From: Acanthaster planci
Lineage: Eukaryota > Echinodermata > Asteroidea > Valvatida > Acanthasteridae
Assembly (NCBI RefSeq): GCF_001949145.1
Contig: NW_019091600.1
Coordinates: forward strand, 598,533 to 658,532
DNA length: 60,000 nucleotides
Direction: 5' to 3'
Part shown: positions 1-12,793 of the stretch, piece by piece
Position numbering within the stretch: position 1 is the first letter of the stretch
Layout of the letters: each line of letters starts with the position of its first letter
Position numbers and translations under genes: made by a program
Notes under the pieces: generated by a model
What the model was told of the DNA's origin: nothing
What the model saw: only the letters and a program-made list of their open reading frames with translations
Databases searched by the model: none

Positions 1-372
1 TAATTTGCGGGAGACGAAGGCACACGCGACACGAGAACACACAAGATAAATGATACTGCAAACAATAACTTTGCTCACGTTAACGATGCAAGCGAGATTG
101 TGAGAGAATCGTCAGTTTGGGTTGTAAGGTGTTGTTTTGTGTGTTGTTTTGGTCGTAAGAACTTTCGTCAAACTGTAGAGGGTAAAAACGCTAATACCCA
201 CACAGTTCAGAATCGTTTGCTTTGTTCCTGTTCGTATTTGGAGTGTTTTAGGGACCGTCGAGGTTAGTTTACAGTGGTTCCCACGTTAAGACACCATGCA
301 TTTCAATTTAACAACATTCGGTATTCTTATTATCAACAGGGAAATTTTGAGCCGTTGATTAGGTAATCTTGA

Positions 373-714
373 ATGGCATACGGAAGCGTGTCGCTATTTA
401 GGTACACTTCAGAAAGTTGTGGAAATCCAGGTGATTTTGAAACCTTTCAGAACCAGGTCTGTAACGAGATTGGAACTGGTCTCCGATATACGTGTTGTTG
501 GTACACTAACCCTCCAGTTGACAGGAGCGGTCGCCAATACACTGACATCACAAACCCCAGCGTCATCATCACCGATGCAGGATTATCGATCCTCTCAAAC
601 CAACACGGCACCTACTCCAGACTAGAAGCAGTATTCACCACAGAGGGGGATGATCTAATGGTAAACTACTCGACCCAAGAGTCGCTCAAGCGTAGTGGTG
701 CAGGGGGACTATAA
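373..714 (+). CDS. Anonymous 113-codon frame
   Basis: This plus-strand frame starts at an ATG and ends at TAA. Its composition is protein-like, with a Cys pair (YTCCWY). A second plus-strand frame (419-625) is open over much of the same stretch and is equally plausible, so coding status is unclear. No family is recognised. Confidence 0.15.
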   Translation: MAYGSVSLFRYTSESCGNPGDFETFQNQVCNEIGTGLRYTCCWYTNPPVDRSGRQYTDITNPSVIITDAGLSILSNQHGTYSRLEAVFTTEGDDLMVNYSTQESLKRSGAGGL

Positions 715-3459
715 TAAACGACGCTGAAGGGGAACAGGGACAAGACTAAAGGGGGCAGCTATAGCTAATAGTGGATATCGGTTACATCCCCATTCAGACC
801 CAATCATAAGGCCGACAAAAGGCTGGCTAAATGAGCCCGGCCGAGTGTTTGTGTAAGCGGCTTAGGGCGAGACAACACGACAGAGAAAGAGGAAGAATAT
901 CCGTGGGCCTTCCTACAGCCAGATGGAGAGAGGAGAGCCAGGGGTTTTGACTTCGCAAACGGTAGGATGCTTCTATTGAAGTCGGCACCCATTGAGCGTC
1001 TTTGTTGTCGGTGTTTGGTTAGCGAATTCGAAAAACCAACTGAACGATTTCGGCATTGCCCAAGGAGCTGAAAGGAGCGGATTCGAGCTCCATCGACTCT
1101 GGCCTGGCTTCACATCAGTGGGCCGATGATCTCCAATTATGTGTCATGTGGTTAGGGGAGTCACGCCAGCCCAACCAGACAGGGGACTCTCTGAAATTTA
1201 ATGGAGTCAGCTGAGAGACCGAATACCGGCCGAGATAGCCACAGAAATTTTTGCATTGGGACACTAAAATGTATTATTTGTGAGTTCTGACAAGTTGTGG
1301 AATAGTTGATTTCCCGCATTAAGATGGTCACATAGAGCGAAGTACACCGTTCACAAGTGTCCAAAATACTGAATCTTATGAACTGTTACCACTACAAAAA
1401 TTTCAGAACCAGTTTCCCTCAACACGTTTACTTCCCAAAGGATCCAAAAACTTGAAGAGAAATTAATAATGCGTCGCTGGCCTCCCACAAAAATGACCAT
1501 TTTGACTGAGGTTTTGATCAATTACTCCCCCAAAATAGGAGCGAACGCACAAAAATATAGTAAACCTTAACCGGAACATGTTGATGTCACAAATTATGTG
1601 AGGAGCGGCCTTTGAAATTACACGTACATGTATACACACCTCATCACCACAAATCTAAACATCATCTTAAACAGAACATGTATTAGTACCTGTAGAGCAG
1701 ATACAGTATCAAAGTGGTTTCAGTAGTTCAATATCCTTTGTTTTCTCAACGCGTAATTTCTTAAAGTGTCAAAAATGTCTCAGTAATTATCTTCCTTCTT
1801 ATGTGACATTAATAGGGGGAAAAAGCAATATATCCTCAACTCAAGCATGAATTGATTGCAGCACATTCGAGGAGTTAAAACCAGAAAACAATCAGTAAGA
1901 ATGGCCATTTTGCCCGGTAACGAAGCGGCGCGGTTACTGTGCCTGTACCATAATTTGAGCGCCTGCCCATTAAGATAAAGACCATTAACATGCTGAAAAC
2001 ATTTCAGCGCCGCAGCGCCATAGTGAATTTATGAAGGGGGGAAGTGGAGACTCTAGTATCACGAGCTTTGATATTTCTCGTCTGAAAGTATGCAAAGACG
2101 GGAATACGAGAAATATACAGGAAATCGTACTTTATGTGGTTGGTTTTTAAATTCTTAACTCAGTTTTGGAGAGCAATACATAACGTAGCTCCGAAACAGT
2201 CAAAACCCAAACCGAAATAACATCTTGAAAAAAGCAGATGTATAAAAAAAATCAATCAATGAGCAATTACAAATTAACAAACAATATTGGACGATATTGT
2301 GCGGTGTGCCAAAAGCCCAAATGACCAAAATGAAACCAACATCAAATTTTCGTCATCTGATGTTCACTAATTACAGTGTCGATAGCAGAAACAATTCCAG
2401 GATCACAAAAGACAAACACTCGAACAGATGGGCACACAGACACACAGTCATGGAAGAGTCACAAGATTTGGAAAAGGGGTCAACTCAGGTCTCCTCAGAA
2501 TTTCAAAGCAATAAATACACATTGGTATTTTGCAAGGAAAATCGGTTCGCGCTGAAAGCCCTCCCCATATCTGACAGTCTGCTCAGTTCTCACAACTGAG
2601 ACACCGTTCCAAAGCCCTATATTTGGCCAAATATCTGACAAAACGATGACCGATATCATAGACGTGAGTGACGATCTTGCGATAATTTATCAATGCAGCT
2701 AACTTAAGCAACGGTCCTTGGAATGGATAACAAGCCTGTCCACATCTCACACTAGTAAATACGTGGACGCAATTGTACACCTATTAAATAAAAGTGCAAG
2801 CAAATCCTCCTAGCTGATAAAGAATATTAATAGATTTCCCACTCTGACAGCAACATTGGGAAACTAACTTATTCCGCCCCCTGTATAGAGGAGTAATGGG
2901 CAGTTAAGCCTTCAATAGTTGGCTCCTGAATATCGCTCGGCCATTTCGCGCAGCGATAAAATGTGAGCCAATCTAGATCTGTTTGTGTCTAACTATGCGA
3001 CTTGTTTGTTCCATGACCTTGGGGCTCACGAACAGGGCAGGGTTGGGTAAATGTTGCTTGGGTGTTTCAGCGAAGAAGGACTTGAATTTACTACAAAACA
3101 TTGCTTTTAACAACTGTCGGTGAAACTGCGTGGCGAGATTTTTCAACAAGTCTTCGAATCAGGCCGTTTAAACAAATTTCATTCAACCAGTCTTGTTAAT
3201 CTTAGGAATTAAATCATGAAATGGAAACTATAATTTGTAAAGCACCAGTTTATCATTTTCCTCTTCGTTCACTGGTTACCACTGTTTGGAATTAGCGAAC
3301 AACAATGCGAGGCAACGGGGTTTTTGAGTTTGGGGTCTTCATTCTGTGGGCGAGCTTTTTCGAAGTCCTGTATCAATTGTCGATTTGCATGCGCCTCAGG
3401 ACATTGATTTTATGTGCCTTTACCATGATGTTGTTTGTGAATCTCAAGAACTTTCAAGA

Positions 3460-3735
3460 ATGGCTGCTTTTCTAGATATAAACGCGGCCTTCAACCTCCC
3501 AGACTATGCCAAGACCGACAAAGACCCAGAGAGGATGGCCGGCGCTGTTTGCTCGTACGAGGGACGAACGTTTTTCGTTTCTGGAACCAATGGATACAGA
3601 AAGAACTGGCGGTACCATAAATATCATTATTTTGTGTGCCTGGTGAACTTTCGCACTTTTATCAACGGCAAAAGTCTGAAGGAGACTTTGGCCTGCATGT
3701 TGGTACTTCAAACAATGCCTTCCTACAATCACTAA
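3460..3735 (+). CDS. Anonymous frame, possible exon
   Basis: The plus-strand frame beginning MAAFLDINAAFNLPDYAKTD has protein-like composition for about 50 codons (to 3611, where CGGTACC could act as a weak donor) and then becomes AT-rich and less convincing to its stop at 3735. The frame is open further upstream, to a GTG at 3346. I recognise no family and see no partner exon. Confidence 0.15.
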   Translation: MAAFLDINAAFNLPDYAKTDKDPERMAGAVCSYEGRTFFVSGTNGYRKNWRYHKYHYFVCLVNFRTFINGKSLKETLACMLVLQTMPSYNH

Positions 3736-5209
3736 GACAAGCTATACACACACACTCGTCGGCATGGAATACACTAAGGTGGGGGGGCTGCCAAAACTCA
3801 TAAAAGGCCTTATCACCGGGCCGACAGGACAGCAGCTGTACCAAGGGGGGCCATCGGGTGCCATGTATTGCTACAGGTTCAACAAAAGCCAAACAAGCCC
3901 GTTTCGAGATAACCCATCGAACCACAAGCAACGCTAAGTTGTCGATACTGGGCCCTGATCGGGTGCTTTTATGCACAGATCGTTGATCGCTAGCAAACAC
4001 AGCAAAGCAGGGTCTGGACAACAGACTCCCTCGGCATGGTACGTGTGTTTTCTAAGGGCCATGTGGTTATACGCGAAGCAACAACGGGATAAGTTGACAA
4101 CAGGGACAAACGCATTCGGTAAAGTTAGGACTTAAATACCAAGTATATCTTTTAGTGTAATTGGTATATTCGAACCATTCAGTTCACATTAAGGTAAAAT
4201 GTATTTGAAACAGAGGAAACCACTTGAGGTTTTTAGAACGCCGTCCGACACTAGATGCATGCAAAAACAGTTCATATTTTTGCTCTGCGGAAATATTCCT
4301 TTAAACGTTATCCTTACAATTATGCAGAACTTAACTTTTTCAAGAAGCGTCCCGATCGAGTAGTCTGCGCAGCCATGTTTACTCAGTGTGAAAGAGTTCG
4401 ATTGATTACTCACCCACAGCGCCGCAGATATCTGGCTGTGTGCCGTTCTTGGACATATTCATGGAGCATATCATTCAGATAAGCGTTTGCGAGATGATCA
4501 ATCCGGAATTCATCAATACCGACTAATGACTATTACATGTATATTCCAAGGGGCAGCGGTACACAACTCGTTCCCAGTTCAACTTTCTGTAATCATGGTG
4601 GATCGTCTGCGGAATGTTGAGGGGTTTCATAGGAAAGGGCAAAATGAAATACAATGTGTTTACGGTGTCAACACTCTTCTGGTAAGTGTCTTTTAACTGC
4701 AAATTTGTTAATATTTCTCTAATCTCTTAAACGATTCTATGCCCTCCTCTTAATTCAAGATAACTTAAATTATGCTACTGAGCGAGTTTGCAGATTCTGA
4801 ACATTATCTACGAAGTTGTGCCAAATTACCCAGCCAAAACGTTCGGGAAACCTAGCCCTATCTTTCTTGATATTACTTAGCTAGGTCGACTCTAAAAACA
4901 TGCGTTTATGGAAAATAATTTAGTCGCCAGCCAGTTGCTACCAGAGGCTCGAGTAATCTCACGAGCCGTAGTTGATCGCATTGGGTGAGGCCTTACATCA
5001 CCATAACCAGTTACGAAGGGCAACGTCGGGCATTAGGGAATCTGAAAACTAGAGGGTCTAAAGTGGCGGTTCCTGTTTTGGCAGATTTTAGATGAGGAGT
5101 ATTTTAAAGCATGTGCGTCAATGTGTCAGTGTTTGAAAATTAGTTGTAGTAATGTTGATCTTATTTATGACAAGCTGAAGAAATTGCCCAAAGGTCGGAA
5201 AATCCTTGG

Positions 5210-5590
5210 ATGGCTAACTCGCAAGATTTCGAATATCTCAGCATCAGAGGGGGCTACACGGAGAAAAGGAAACGCATTTCGGAGCCAAGTACAGTGAGTG
5301 ATCCTATATACATTATTACAGAAAATAAGTATTCGGGAAACCATATTAGCGCCACAATCTTACACGGTGTTTCAAATGAAGATATTGTTCACATTGGTGA
5401 TGATGTTCACATTGAATTACTACAGATGGTCTGTTTAACGCACAAGACAGAAATTGAAAGCACCGAAATGAAACCAAATTCCCAGTCAAGAATCAAAAAT
5501 AAATTTATATTAATTGGTATTTACATCTGTGTTTCCGTGTTTGGACAATCTGTTTTGGGACTTGTCATTAGCCTCCGAACAGCAGAATAA
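5210..5590 (+). CDS. Anonymous 126-codon frame with a C-terminal hydrophobic segment
   Basis: A single open frame starts at an ATG. It encodes a polar N-terminal part (residues 1-95) and a hydrophobic stretch at about residues 98-121 (NKFILIGIYICVSVFGQSVL and onward) that could span a membrane, then stops at TAA. AATAAA overlaps the stop region (AGAATAAAAG). I recognise no family. It lies in the presumed Xlox intron on the opposite strand. It could be a small intron-nested gene, the first exon of a type II membrane protein, a gene fragment or chance. Confidence 0.2.
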   Translation: MANSQDFEYLSIRGGYTEKRKRISEPSTVSDPIYIITENKYSGNHISATILHGVSNEDIVHIGDDVHIELLQMVCLTHKTEIESTEMKPNSQSRIKNKFILIGIYICVSVFGQSVLGLVISLRTAE

Positions 5591-8500
5591 AAGACTTTCG
5601 AATATGGAAGTATGGGCACTTTTCCAGTGCACATGCCCAGGTCAACAGCTGTGCACTGGATCGTTCGGGCCGGTGCAGCGGATACCACACGCAATTTAAA
5701 CAAATTTAAAACATTGCCTTAACTCATCTTGAAAAAAAAATTAAAAGTGAGAAAACGCCAAACATGACTGAGTACAGAGAAGTTTGATGATTTTTAAATT
5801 GAACTTTTCACAAAGAAATTATTTCGATTCCGTAGTTGTCGTAAATTTCCGCACCTTTCTACTTGAGGAGATATTGAACAACAGCTTTGAGGCGAGTTTT
5901 GTTTGTTCAACTTTGTGTCCACGTTCGGAGTGAAAATCGGAGATATAACTTCACTCCCCACTTGTACTCCAACAATATGTATGAAGTACACTGGCTACCC
6001 TTAAGGTTAAAGACGTATTTTACATTATGGTCACCTTAACAACCATCCACGTGCAGGTAGGCAAATTGCGAGACATTTAAAAAAGATTAACTCGGGCTTT
6101 GTCACTGGAAATGTTTTACCATGTGGGTAAAATAATTGAACGAATTAAGTTGACTTTCTATGATTTTATCTGCCAGTCTTGTCTTTCACACGGAGAGTTG
6201 CATTTACTGGGAGTTCTGCACTGTTTAACTCACGATAATGAAATTCTAATCAGGAGTTGGCCCCCCAAACAGCGCACAACAGTTTGCTGATGTAATTGAA
6301 GAATTGTTTAATAAGAGAACCAGAATTGACAGAAGCAATTAATAAAGACTTGTCAATGTCCGTCTTTGGTGACTGTAAAAATTATCTATGGGTTATTTTG
6401 AGCATTGCATCAGCTACAAAAAAGTCCCTCAATCTCTGCGACGATAGAAATGCGACCAAATCGTTCCAAAGATAGAGTGCATTTCAACCCATGAGTCGAT
6501 GAGAAACATTCTGGTTATTTTTCAACTCCTACCTCTGTTCGTTTTAACCACTGCTTCACAAAGATATTATAACTAAATGACAGTACGCAAGGACTGCAAA
6601 CTCAACAGTAATTTTCAACGAGTGCTTCAACAGTAACGCAACCAGGAGATTTTGCAAAGGCTTCATGATTTCGACCCCGTTTCAACGAGAGCACTTACAG
6701 GGAACTTAGTCAATGTGCAACCAGAGGTTCCACCCGGGAGACGAATGTATTTTTCTTTGCTTGTCCCTTTTAAATTTCTTAGTGAATAAGTATAGGACAA
6801 AATCCATAAACATATTGTAATCACTTATAATCGAATGACTTTCTATATCCATAAGTTCTAACTCACAACATGGAAGTAGACTTTTGAATTTTTTAGGAGG
6901 ACGGCTTGTACAATCTGTTTTACAGTTCGGCGATCTGGGCTGCAAGTGTTACGAAAAACAATAACAGAAATAACAACAGAATAAAGCCCCCCCCCACAAA
7001 AAAATCTTATCTACTGGATCTGAAACTTCGGACCTGATCCGAAAATAAAGGAGAGATGCAATTGCGGTATTGGATATACATGAATAGAGGGCAAAATACG
7101 TGCGCATCGATGATGCGAGTATACTGTGTGACTTTTATGCCCCCAATAAACGCGCCAAGCAAATACATCGACGGAGTGGGCCATAATCACTAAATAAGCA
7201 CTGGCGGGCAAATGTTGCCGTAATCTGCCCTCGATGACACGGTAAGGGCCATTCGCGATAGTTTATGGCTGGAATAAATTCCACAAAAACAGCCACAGCA
7301 AAATGAAGGGACCGAGCTTTAGCTTGGAGGTGATATATTGTAAGATTTGGAGATGAATAAAACTGATTGGCAATTAGCCCATTATGATGACGATGTCACA
7401 GAAAAGATATAGGATAGAGTTGGCAGATTATGTGGATGGGCAGAAGTAAACATTTGAAACAAGAATATCACAGGAGGGCGCAACACCAGAATAACCTTAA
7501 CTTTATGTCCAATAATTGTATGCCCATTTTAAGCAGTTTATTCATGACACTTATTACAATGGCTTCGCAGTGGGTAAAGGGGTGATTCTAACGAAAACCT
7601 CAGGCCTAATTGTAACCAGTTGCTAAACTTCTTTCTGACGAGTTCGCTTCGACTCTCTTCTAAAGTTGAGAAGCTTGAGGAAGTAAAATTACGACGGGAT
7701 TAAGAACAGAAAGACAAAGCTAACCTATTTTGAGTATGAAAAAGCCATTGAATCGAAACAGTAAGGCGAATAACAAACGACCCTTGAAGCTTCAACTCAC
7801 AGAATTTATCACGTGACTTTAATTATGAACTGCACACATGTACGGTAGGTAAACCCTTGGCATTGCAAGCTTCCCTCTTAGGAAATGGAAAAGATCGCCG
7901 ATACGTGTCATCATCAGTAAACAGCACTGCAACCATAGCACATTAGGACAACATGAGATCCATTCAAGGTACTGGCGCTGTCCCGAGCACTGGAGGCATC
8001 GCATTGTGCGTAATTATGTTAAAATGTGGGGAAAGGGGCAGAGGTAAACCGAGGCATAACTTTGATCATGAATATTCGAGAACATAATAACTGAACATAA
8101 TTATAGAGTTCGGCCTACAGGAGGAAAAGATGCCAACAAGTTTAGAAAAAAATGCGAAAATGGGACAGAAAGAAGACAACAGGCCTTAGAGACAGGGACG
8201 GAGTAACAAAGCACCAAAATTCACAGGTTTCAGAATTACGAAAAAGGAAAGGAAGGAAAGGGTAGTCGGACTTGCTTTTACCACTGGATCCAAATAGAAT
8301 CAAAGACCAACCGCGTCCAGTTGCTACATGCCAGAGACTGTCTAAACATTGAACATGTTCCACATGAATTATGCAGCCGGGGAGAATCAGGTGATGCATT
8401 ACGTTACAATTAACTTGCGTCACACCTCGTAAGGGGCCAACAAGAATGAAAAGTCATTAATAACAAGGGGGGAAAGATAGCAGAGTCTTTAACTCTGAAA

Positions 8501-9250
8501 CCAGCTAGCACTTCTGTCTGCGATGTCCCTTCCCGCTACGAGCTTGCATTACTTGACAGAAGACAGGCCGCAGAAATCCAGCAAGAATGATGTGGTGCTA
8601 GAGAGTCCAAGGAGGTTTGCACAATAAGGACGAAGATAGCGACGGACGCGGCCCCTGCCAGCCGCGTCTCGGCCCCAAACCACCCACGAGACTTTGACGG
8701 ATTGCCCGGTCAAACTTGAACGAGCAAAATGCTATTATGTACAAACATATATATTTTTTCACGATTTCTTTGATGGAAGACAATCGTCCGAAGCTCAAGT
8801 TGGTCGTCCAACGCACCGTAAAAGAAGGCAAACTGACTTCAACTGCTTTACATGGCCTATCACTGGGATAGAAGTGGGTATGGCTTTCGGCGCTCGGGGG
8901 AACCCAGTTCTGGCGGAGTTGATCGATCGGCGCGGAAGCGCAATCCACCCCGGGACGGATTCGCGCAATCGCCGGGGGCTTGGCTCCTGAGCACGCGGCT
9001 CCTGGTTGCTGCAGTCGAGAAGCACAATTCATTGGTCGTGCAATTCTCATTAGCTGCTTAACTGAGTATTTTTTCCCCGAGATCTTCGGGTCTAAACGGG
9101 GGCAAGGGTGTCCCTTCCAGCATCCAGCATCAACGTTGAGCATCGGCGGACTATTTTACGGAGAAGTCACGGAAGACTTTTTATCCAGCGCAGCCCGGAA
9201 TGTCTCAGTTTGATCCGCAGGAAAATTGCTGACGGATAGCACTACTGTGT

Positions 9251-9272
9251 ATCTATTATCTATCTATTATCT
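9251..9272. repeat. 11-bp tandem repeat ATCTATTATCT x2
   Basis: Two exact copies of an 11-bp unit in an AT-rich context, inside the presumed Xlox intron. Confidence 0.7.
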
Positions 9273-12200
9273 AGATATTAAAAATTGAATGTTTTTAACG
9301 GAGTAACTGCCTTTGTGATAATTCGACTTCACGACTTCTATCCTTCCAGGAACTAATTTAACAACACAAAAGGAATCGAATGCTCAAACGCGATATTCTT
9401 TCCCAAAAGGTACACGCATGGTTAATAGCACCGCCTCGAAGTTTCAGGGGGTAGTCCCCGTTTTACGAACTACTATTCTTGTCATTTGAAAATGTGTTTA
9501 TGTTGCTTAAGAAAACGTTTATGTCTGTAATCATACGCTCAATGACATTTTGTTGACAGATAAAAAGGTTTAAAAGGGGGTTTCTCCAGTGGCGTAAATC
9601 TGTGCCAGAAATTGGGGGAATGGGGGATGGAAAAAGTGGGAGGGGGTTGACTTGCCCGGCAAGGGGGGGGGGCGAGTGACACAATATGACGCTCTACGGT
9701 CGATGTTCATGACATTGATGTACATCTGTGTTATTCATTCAGAATGGCATATTTATTGCTTTTGAATCCCCCTTTTGAGTGATATGTTAGTCGTCGAAAG
9801 TCCGAAAACTTCTACACAATCCGCTTTAAAATTGTTTTTGCTTACCACAAAAAGTGTGGGGAATGATTCAATAGCCCATCCGCCCACCTCAAACAGTGGG
9901 AGGAGTATACGCCCCCGTTCCCCCTGGATTTACGTCCATGGGGTTCGGCTTTGGCATCTTTTTCTACGTGAGTGACAAAACTGTCGCGTGGTTTTTTTTC
10001 AGACTCTAAAGAAAAGGTTCATTAGAGGAATCATGATGCTAGTTCCAACATTTCCAGCTGTCCTTTCCAGAAATAGTCTCCATACTTTTTACAATTATTG
10101 TATCCTTTTAATTAAGGGGTTTGCCCTTACACCAATGTAGTCCAGTATCAGTACATCTTGCATGCATCCCTTTATCGTTAGGGAAGAGTAAGTAAAATTT
10201 TATGGGTAAGAAGGGTAGAGATCTATAAATTATTTCTACCAACGCTGGGGACAGAACAGGTTGTTAATCATGCAGCATCTGCCTTTCTCACACTAAAGAA
10301 CTTGTTTTCCCTCGGTCTCAGATTTTCTTCGAGATTTGGAGGCAACTTCAGGGCGGTATTTTGGGGGGCCCTCGCGGTCAATGACTTCCCCACAGATCCT
10401 CCGACCACTAAACCCTGTCTTTCACTCCCTTATTCACTTCACTTGGGCCAAGTTATTCATCCTCCTGGACTCCAGGTAATTGGAAAACCCCACTAATCAA
10501 TGCCGGCCCAGGCCGATCCTCAAAGACACCCGCCCTGCTCCCCTGGTGCAACCAACAATATAAGCTCATCATTACTTTAACAAATATACTTGATGACTTG
10601 GTTAAACCTCATCTCAAAAGGCGTATAGGGGGACGGAGGTAGTTACAACAAAAAAAATTGCCTCGGTTTCGACTGCTTAGTATCATGGAAGAGGAGTCTT
10701 TTTGGAACCCTCTTACATGCACGGGTGAATGGAAGACAAAAACTGTTACACTGTAGATCCAGAGTGAACTATTTGGACATCACCGGGGACCGGCCCAACA
10801 AGTGAATTGAGGCGCCATGCCCTGGGAACTTGGCCCATGTAGAATAACACCTGTCTACAGTCTTAATACGAATAGCGAATTACGTTTTAGGCATAACAAG
10901 AGATACTAAAAGTTGGTCAATTTCCACAGACTAACAGGTTAAGGTATTAGCTATTGTATAATATGCTTCATTAGCCGTAAAATTCAATGGTGTGTCCTAT
11001 GACGTTTAACCCGACGAAGTGCGAACGCAAACTTGCGGGCAAAACAGCCAGCCTCGACTTGGCTCACAGTGACTTGAAACGTTACGGTGCATAGAAAAGT
11101 GTAACTTTGTTCCACAACACAGGTATTGCACAATTGTCAGTCGCTATTTCCAGCCATAAATATATAGACGATTTGCTTCTCCTTCCATTTCGGGAACAAA
11201 CCCACAAGAAGAGCCCACCTAAGACGAACAAGGGGAGAAAATATAATGCAGACGTCAATTATAAATGGAAACAACACGGGGCGGTAATAAAAGTAATAGC
11301 CAGCCGTCAGCGAATTCGAAATTCAATCTCTTGAGCGATTGGTTCATTTATCACTTATGGGATTGCCCACGCGCCTTGTCGGCCATTGTCCAGTTGAAGT
11401 AGGCCCCCGGCGAGCAAGGGCACACATTTTGACATTGGAGCAACCTTCGTGCCCCACCCCCAACAAACCCTGTTATCCCCATCCCATTCCCGCCCCTTCT
11501 AAACGACGCCATTTGCCTGGAATGGCCGGACATCGATTGGTCAAGATCGATGAAAACTCAAGAGACAATGCAGTCTTTTTTCGGTTCCTCCAGAAATAAA
11601 GGGAATGCCGCCGACTGCATTGAGGAGTAGGGAGCTCATGATGGCGCGCTTGCCAGCAGAATACATTTGTACGAAGTCAGCACAAGCCGGTCCAGCATAA
11701 GGACTGTTTAGTTATTTCTCGTTTTACCACTCCCACGAGAGAGAAAATTATTCATTTAAAATCAGTGTCTTTTTTATTCTTATCTTTTTACATGGGACTG
11801 AATGTGTACTACGTGAAATGTTCTGCAAGGTGTAATTCATCTGTATCTGAAACACAAATTTGAAACTGTGAAAATATGTGAAAAATTAAGACGCATATTT
11901 CTTATTTATAATTATGCCTGATTGTGCGGCGCAAAACTGCAAATTCCACGAACAAACCGGGTGAGTGTGATTATGAAAAAGGTGTTTCTTGTCAGTAAAC
12001 AAATATATTCAAAAAGCTGCATAACTTGTAAAATATGCCATCAAGCTGGCAGTGTTTATACTTGCAAATAGACTGAAAAAAAGAAATTCAATTAGGCGTA
12101 TACTATTACATATTTTATGTTGCATGTCAATGGGTGAACTACTCATAATGGCTGCTAAAACTAACGCGATCTTTCGCCGAATATCTCTGTTTTGGACAAT

Positions 12201-12773
12201 GATAAATCAAAAAAATTAGGCTAGTCCAATTTCAAGAACACAAAATACGAAATCAGTATACAGCGACGTTGCGTGTGTGTGTGACCGCAATTCTTATGAA
12301 CTGTCTTGGATGACAATGCGCGAGCAGACGACATCATAAATTTGAGCCGTGCAGGGTTTCAAGCTGGCAGTGGGTCTGGTGTTCGACACGACGAGGTCCC
12401 TTTGCAAGGTCAAGACACAGAATGAGCACCACTATAAGACTGAAGTCATGACAATAATGTAAAAGAGGCATACGTCTGCCACAGAGCAAGAAAGTGGCAC
12501 CATTATTTCGCACCATTTCCAGAAATAATGAATTAAGCCTTTGAAAGTCTTGTGCGATGTGAGATATGCAGGTAAAGCTTCTCTTGAGCATTCTCGCGCA
12601 CTTCAACAATTTCCACACAAAGACAAACGAAGATTCATTTTCCTTCAGTCACATAACGCACTTTGATTTCTGACTACAGTTTTCTGAAAAATAGCGAAAG
12701 AAATCCCAAATTTTGAAGAGTTGTTTGCCGATCATCACATTTCCAAGAAATGTATAAATGTTATCTGTACTGA

Positions 12774-12793
12774 TTTTTTTTTTTTTTTTTTTT
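12774..12793. repeat. Poly(T) run, 20 bases
   Basis: An uninterrupted homopolymer. On the minus strand it is a poly(A) that could mark the tail of an old retroposed element, but I recognise no element body next to it. Confidence 0.8.

Noticed and set aside
8598-9143. 181-codon minus-strand frame
   Set aside because: It lies in a GC-rich block with overlapping frames on both strands. No recognisable motif, so reported only as an island.
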